DNA from: CAWUKT01 sp964352215
GTDB taxonomy: Bacteria > Bacteroidota > Bacteroidia > J057 > JADKCL01
DNA: 64,000 bases
Assembly: GCA_964352215.1 (NCBI GenBank)
Contig: CAYGRE010000027.1
Span: 9,019-73,018 of the forward strand
Direction of reading: 5' to 3'
Positions within the stretch are counted from its first letter, which is position 1. Each line of letters opens with the position of its first letter. Below are positions 61,897 through 64,000 of the stretch, one piece after another. A model generated the notes under the pieces. The model worked only from the letters and a program-made list of their open reading frames with translations, did no database searches and was not told where the DNA came from. The translations under genes were made by a program, and so were the position numbers.

Positions 61897-62772
61897 GTGG
61901 AAATCACCTATCAGCGCTACGAATCGACCTGGGAATCGAAGTTCAGCATTCTCATCCCCACGTGGAACAACCTGGAGTTTGCGAAACTGTGCGTGCGGAG
62001 TTTGCGGCAGAACAGCCGGTTTCCCCATGAGTTGATTCTCCACATCAATGAAGGAAGCGATGGCACTTTAGAATGGGCCCGCGCTGAAAAAATCCCCCAC
62101 AGCTATACACCCGAAAATGCCGGAGTCTGCATTGCCCTCAATGCCGCCGCCCGTCTGGCCACCACCAATTACATCTGCTTTTTCAACGACGATATGTACG
62201 CCCTGCCGGATTGGGATGTCCCGCTGCAAGAGGAGATAGATAAACTTGACCATGAAGACTGGTTTCTGAGTGGAACTATGGTAGAGCCGAGGGATACGGG
62301 CAACCGTTCTGTGATTGCGCCCAGGGATTACGGGCAGGATCCGGATTCATTCCGGGAAAAGGAGTTGCTGCACGACTACCTCAAATGGCCCAAGGAAGAT
62401 TGGGCCGGCGCCACCTGGCCTCCCAATGTCGTACCCTTGGGACTATGGAACGCAGTGGGAGGGTATTCGGAGGAATTCAGCCCCGGCATGTCTTCCGATC
62501 CGGACTTCAGCCGCAAGCTCTGGGAGCACGGAGTCCGGTATTTCAAAGGATTGGCCGAAGCCCGCGTCTATCATTTCCAGGCCAAGTCCACCGGGAAAGT
62601 GACCAGAAACGATGGCAACAAACAGTTTCTAAAAAAGTGGGGAATGACCCAGAGCACCTTTGTCAAATATTACCTGCACCGTGGAGAAAATTGGAGCGGG
62701 GTACAGAAGGAACCGGGTCTGAGTATAGGATTGATCTGGGGAAGGGTGAAATCGTTGATCAAGCGATTATGA
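61897..62772 (+). CDS. Family 2 glycosyltransferase
   Basis: GT-A fold glycosyltransferase of about 292 residues. It starts with FSILIPTWNN (nucleotide-sugar site); DXD-type metal binding is in CFFNDDMYALPDW. GGYSEEFSPG and GVRYFKGLAEARVYH match the second half of GT2. I favour the GTG at 61897 because the longer open frame upstream is only the shadow of the deacetylase gene. A TTG two codons earlier is also possible. Together with the divergent operon it points to a small surface-glycan locus. Confidence 0.85.
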   Translation: MEITYQRYESTWESKFSILIPTWNNLEFAKLCVRSLRQNSRFPHELILHINEGSDGTLEWARAEKIPHSYTPENAGVCIALNAAARLATTNYICFFNDDMYALPDWDVPLQEEIDKLDHEDWFLSGTMVEPRDTGNRSVIAPRDYGQDPDSFREKELLHDYLKWPKEDWAGATWPPNVVPLGLWNAVGGYSEEFSPGMSSDPDFSRKLWEHGVRYFKGLAEARVYHFQAKSTGKVTRNDGNKQFLKKWGMTQSTFVKYYLHRGENWSGVQKEPGLSIGLIWGRVKSLIKRL

Positions 62773-62781
62773 ACAAAAATA

Positions 62782-62816
62782 GCTACCCCAGAATCTGAGG
62801 TAGCATTTATATTTTT
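62782..62816. terminator. Bidirectional terminator between glycosyltransferase and rpsT
   Basis: GCTACC (62782-62787) pairs with GGTAGC (62799-62804), with a further CAG-CTG pair inside across one mismatch. Plus-strand T residues follow (62806-62816). On the minus strand the stem is followed by TATTTTTG. It can end both convergent genes. Confidence 0.75.
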
Positions 62817-62843
62817 AAAAAAGAGAAAGCTATTCGGCAGAGA

Positions 62844-63098
62844 TCAGTTCAGACCTGCAACGTACTTGTGCAGCTGACTCTTGATACGAGAGGCCTTGTT
62901 CTTGTGGAAGATGTTGCTTTTAGCACAACGGTCAACCAAGGAAATTGTACGTGGAAGGAGCTTTTCAGCCGCTTCCTTACCTTCTGCGCTCTTGAGATGC
63001 TTGATCGCGGTACGAGTGGTAGACAACCGGTAACGATTGCGCAAACGGCGAACAGCGTTTTGCCGAATTCTCTTTTTTGCTGCGAGACTATTAGCCAT
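62844..63098 (-). CDS. rpsT: Ribosomal protein bS20
   Basis: A basic 84-residue 30S subunit protein that binds 16S rRNA near the 5' domain. It begins MANSLAAKKRIRQ, the standard N-terminus. An in-frame extension to 63305 is rejected because it reads through the promoter. It has its own promoter at 63142-63171 and a leader of about 40 nt. It is transcribed toward the candidate origin, opposite to the usual orientation for such a gene. Confidence 0.97.
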   Translation of the reverse strand: MANSLAAKKRIRQNAVRRLRNRYRLSTTRTAIKHLKSAEGKEAAEKLLPRTISLVDRCAKSNIFHKNKASRIKSQLHKYVAGLN

Positions 63099-63141
63099 AT
63101 AAACTTCTAATTGAAAATTCTGAGTTGTAAAAACAGGAGCG

Positions 63142-63171
63142 CAAATATACGAATTCTTCACCCATGACAAA
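63142..63171 (-). promoter_or_regulatory. Promoter of rpsT (TTTG, 18 bp, TATATTTG)
   Basis: On the minus strand TTTG (complement of 63168-63171), 18 bp, and TATATTTG (complement of 63142-63149) match the Bacteroidota promoter closely. The start of transcription should be near 63137. Confidence 0.7.
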
Positions 63172-63217
63172 ACAGAATGGATAAACATTTTATTTGTGAA
63201 TAGCTTTCTGGTCTGTT

Positions 63218-63406
63218 TTGTGCGAAAGACGGTGTTTTTTCTTGGAATGGGTGGCAGGTGGAGCTTCGGGGGAGGAGATATCCGGCCAGCATTTGCTGGT
63301 CTCAAAGGAGGATGTACTTGAAGAATATCTCTATGCCTTAAAGTTTGACAAGAACGAATTGTTCATTGAAGTGAGAAGTCAAATAGATCTGGCCATTCTT
63401 TTTTGA
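63218..63406 (+). pseudogene. Possible remnant of a DUF433-type antitoxin gene
   Basis: A 62-codon frame whose middle part, AGGASGEEISGQHLLVSKED followed by VLEEYLYALKF, resembles the C-terminal half of DUF433 antitoxins (LAxGxSxEEIxxxYPxLTxEDVxAALxYA). The N-terminal DNA-binding part and any DUF5615 toxin partner are missing. It overlaps the 3' end of the pentapeptide gene on the other strand. The similarity is judged by eye only. No other gene is seen in 63172-63362. Confidence 0.3.
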
Positions 63407-64000
63407 TGATATTGAAAGTATCCGGGCAATTGCTTTGCATGGAGTCTGAAATGATCTGGATGGCTGGATCATCATAGTAAAACTGCTCGAAAATTCCCTT
63501 TCCTATATACCGATCCATACACCCGACTTTGTGCAAAAGGCGAATTCTTTCCTCTTTTGCGATTCCTGTGGGGAGATTTGTCTTTTCCTGAGATTGCAAG
63601 GAGAGTTTAACCTGCTTGATACGATTTAAATAATCAGCTCTTGGAGAAAGGATTAAAAACGGAATAGCTTGTACCGGGATTTGTACCGGGATTTGTACCG
63701 GGATTTGTTCAGCGATTTTAACCAGGGAATCATAATCAAATTCCAAGCTCAGAGAATCAGTTAAAGCAAAGTCTATGTTATTGACAGCGCTTAGGTTTTG
63801 CATTGACCAGGAAGCCTTAAATAAGTTCGCGAGATAGACATCTGAGGATTCCAAATTCGCACCTTGCAATTGGGCACCAGAAAGTTCCGCACCTTGCAAT
63901 TGGGCTTGAAAAAGTTCCGCACCTTGCAATTGGGCAAAAGAAAGGTCCGCACCTTGCAATTGGGCTCGAAAAAGGTGCGCACCTTGAAATTGGGCTCGAG
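63363..64000 (-). CDS. Pentapeptide-repeat protein, C-terminal part (cut by window edge)
   Basis: The open frame enters at the window edge and ends at 63363 (about 212 codons visible). The N-terminal visible part consists of 10-residue repeats AQLQGAELxx (two pentapeptide units of the A(D/N)LxX type), which form a right-handed square beta-helix. These are followed by a helical region with three copies of IPVQ (encoded by a 12-bp tandem repeat, 63671-63706) and a globular tail of about 100 residues. The true start is outside the window. Function is unknown; the repeats are structural. Confidence 0.8.
   Translation of the reverse strand, partial: RAQFQGAHLFRAQLQGADLSFAQLQGAELFQAQLQGAELSGAQLQGANLESSDVYLANLFKASWSMQNLSAVNNIDFALTDSLSLEFDYDSLVKIAEQIPVQIPVQIPVQAIPFLILSPRADYLNRIKQVKLSLQSQEKTNLPTGIAKEERIRLLHKVGCMDRYIGKGIFEQFYYDDPAIQIISDSMQSNCPDTFNIIKKEWPDLFDFSLQ
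63859..64000. repeat. 30-bp tandem repeats encoding pentapeptide repeats
   Basis: Exact 30-bp period with units beginning at 63859, 63889, 63919, 63949 and 63979 (the last cut by the window). Each starts GCACCTTGCAATTGGGC (the fifth has GAAATT instead of GCAATT), followed by a variable 13-nt part. The nearly identical DNA suggests recent expansion, and copy number may vary between strains. Confidence 0.9.

Noticed and set aside
61955..61980. CCACGTGGAAC inside the glycosyltransferase gene considered as a third parS site
   Set aside because: Only 12 of 16 positions match, the left half-site is absent, and the bases encode the conserved PTWNN motif of GT2.
63099..63305. 69-codon N-terminal extension of bS20
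   Set aside because: It reads through the promoter, and the family N-terminus MANSLAAKK begins at 63098.
1..64000. tRNA, rRNA, insertion sequences, prophage
   Set aside because: Gaps are short and were read on both strands; no cloverleaf, rRNA block, transposase, integrase or terminal inverted repeat was recognised. A tRNAscan or covariance search was not possible.

Overview
The window is chromosomal DNA of a member of the Bacteroidota. The evidence is Bacteroidota-type promoters (TTTG, about 20 bp, TAnnTTTG), proteins largely confined to that phylum (DUF4290 beside murA, a 1120-residue DUF4175 protein, an HYC_CC_PP-type protein, a SusD-less TonB receptor), a Rho with a long disordered insert, and a bacterial geranylgeranylglyceryl phosphate synthase homologue. 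A Saprospiria-like lineage is plausible, but that is a guess. No tRNA, rRNA, insertion sequence, prophage or CRISPR array was seen; most of the window is dense housekeeping DNA.

Layout. 0-5.3 kb: a five-gene minus-strand operon (GGGP synthase homologue, nnr, aroE, M61 peptidase, rsgA, the last cut by the window edge). 5.3-11.8 kb: small membrane protein, rho, an S41 protease, an MFS transporter and an unknown. 11.9-16.8 kb: uvrD/pcrA, DUF4290 and murA on the plus strand, converging on lspA. 17-20.9 kb: a LytTR regulator with a degenerate receiver, and a metal-type trio (HYC_CC_PP-like, secreted HMA protein, TonB receptor). 20.9-31.7 kb: prenyl synthase, tag, a short arginine-decarboxylase-like enzyme, GH20 hexosaminidase, lnt, PBP4 and an ADP-ribosylglycohydrolase. 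31.8-36.7 kb: rimP-nusA-infB with a classic promoter and a terminator hairpin in its leader. 36.8-40.3 kb: a small protein, a MATE transporter, a thioredoxin and mnmH.

The most interesting part is 40.3-49 kb. The 470-bp gap between divergent mnmH and nadA holds several DnaA-box-like 9-mers, a box followed by CTA-type triplets (DnaA-trio-like) and an AT-rich tract, so it is a candidate oriC. About 8 kb away, between ybeY and mnmG, lie two parS centromere sites exactly 80 bp apart. They are preceded by about 19 degenerate 22-bp repeats (420 bp) whose period matches two helical turns. Together these suggest an origin-proximal segregation region carrying an iteron-like array that I do not recognise.

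49-57.8 kb: mnmG, a methyltransferase, envelope lipoproteins and a two-component system. 57.8-61.9 kb: an overlapping minus-strand operon (polysaccharide deacetylase-like, FemAB-like, upp, small membrane protein, YjjG-type nucleotidase). 61.9-64 kb: a divergent glycosyltransferase, rpsT with a clear promoter, a possible antitoxin remnant, and a pentapeptide-repeat protein that runs off the window.
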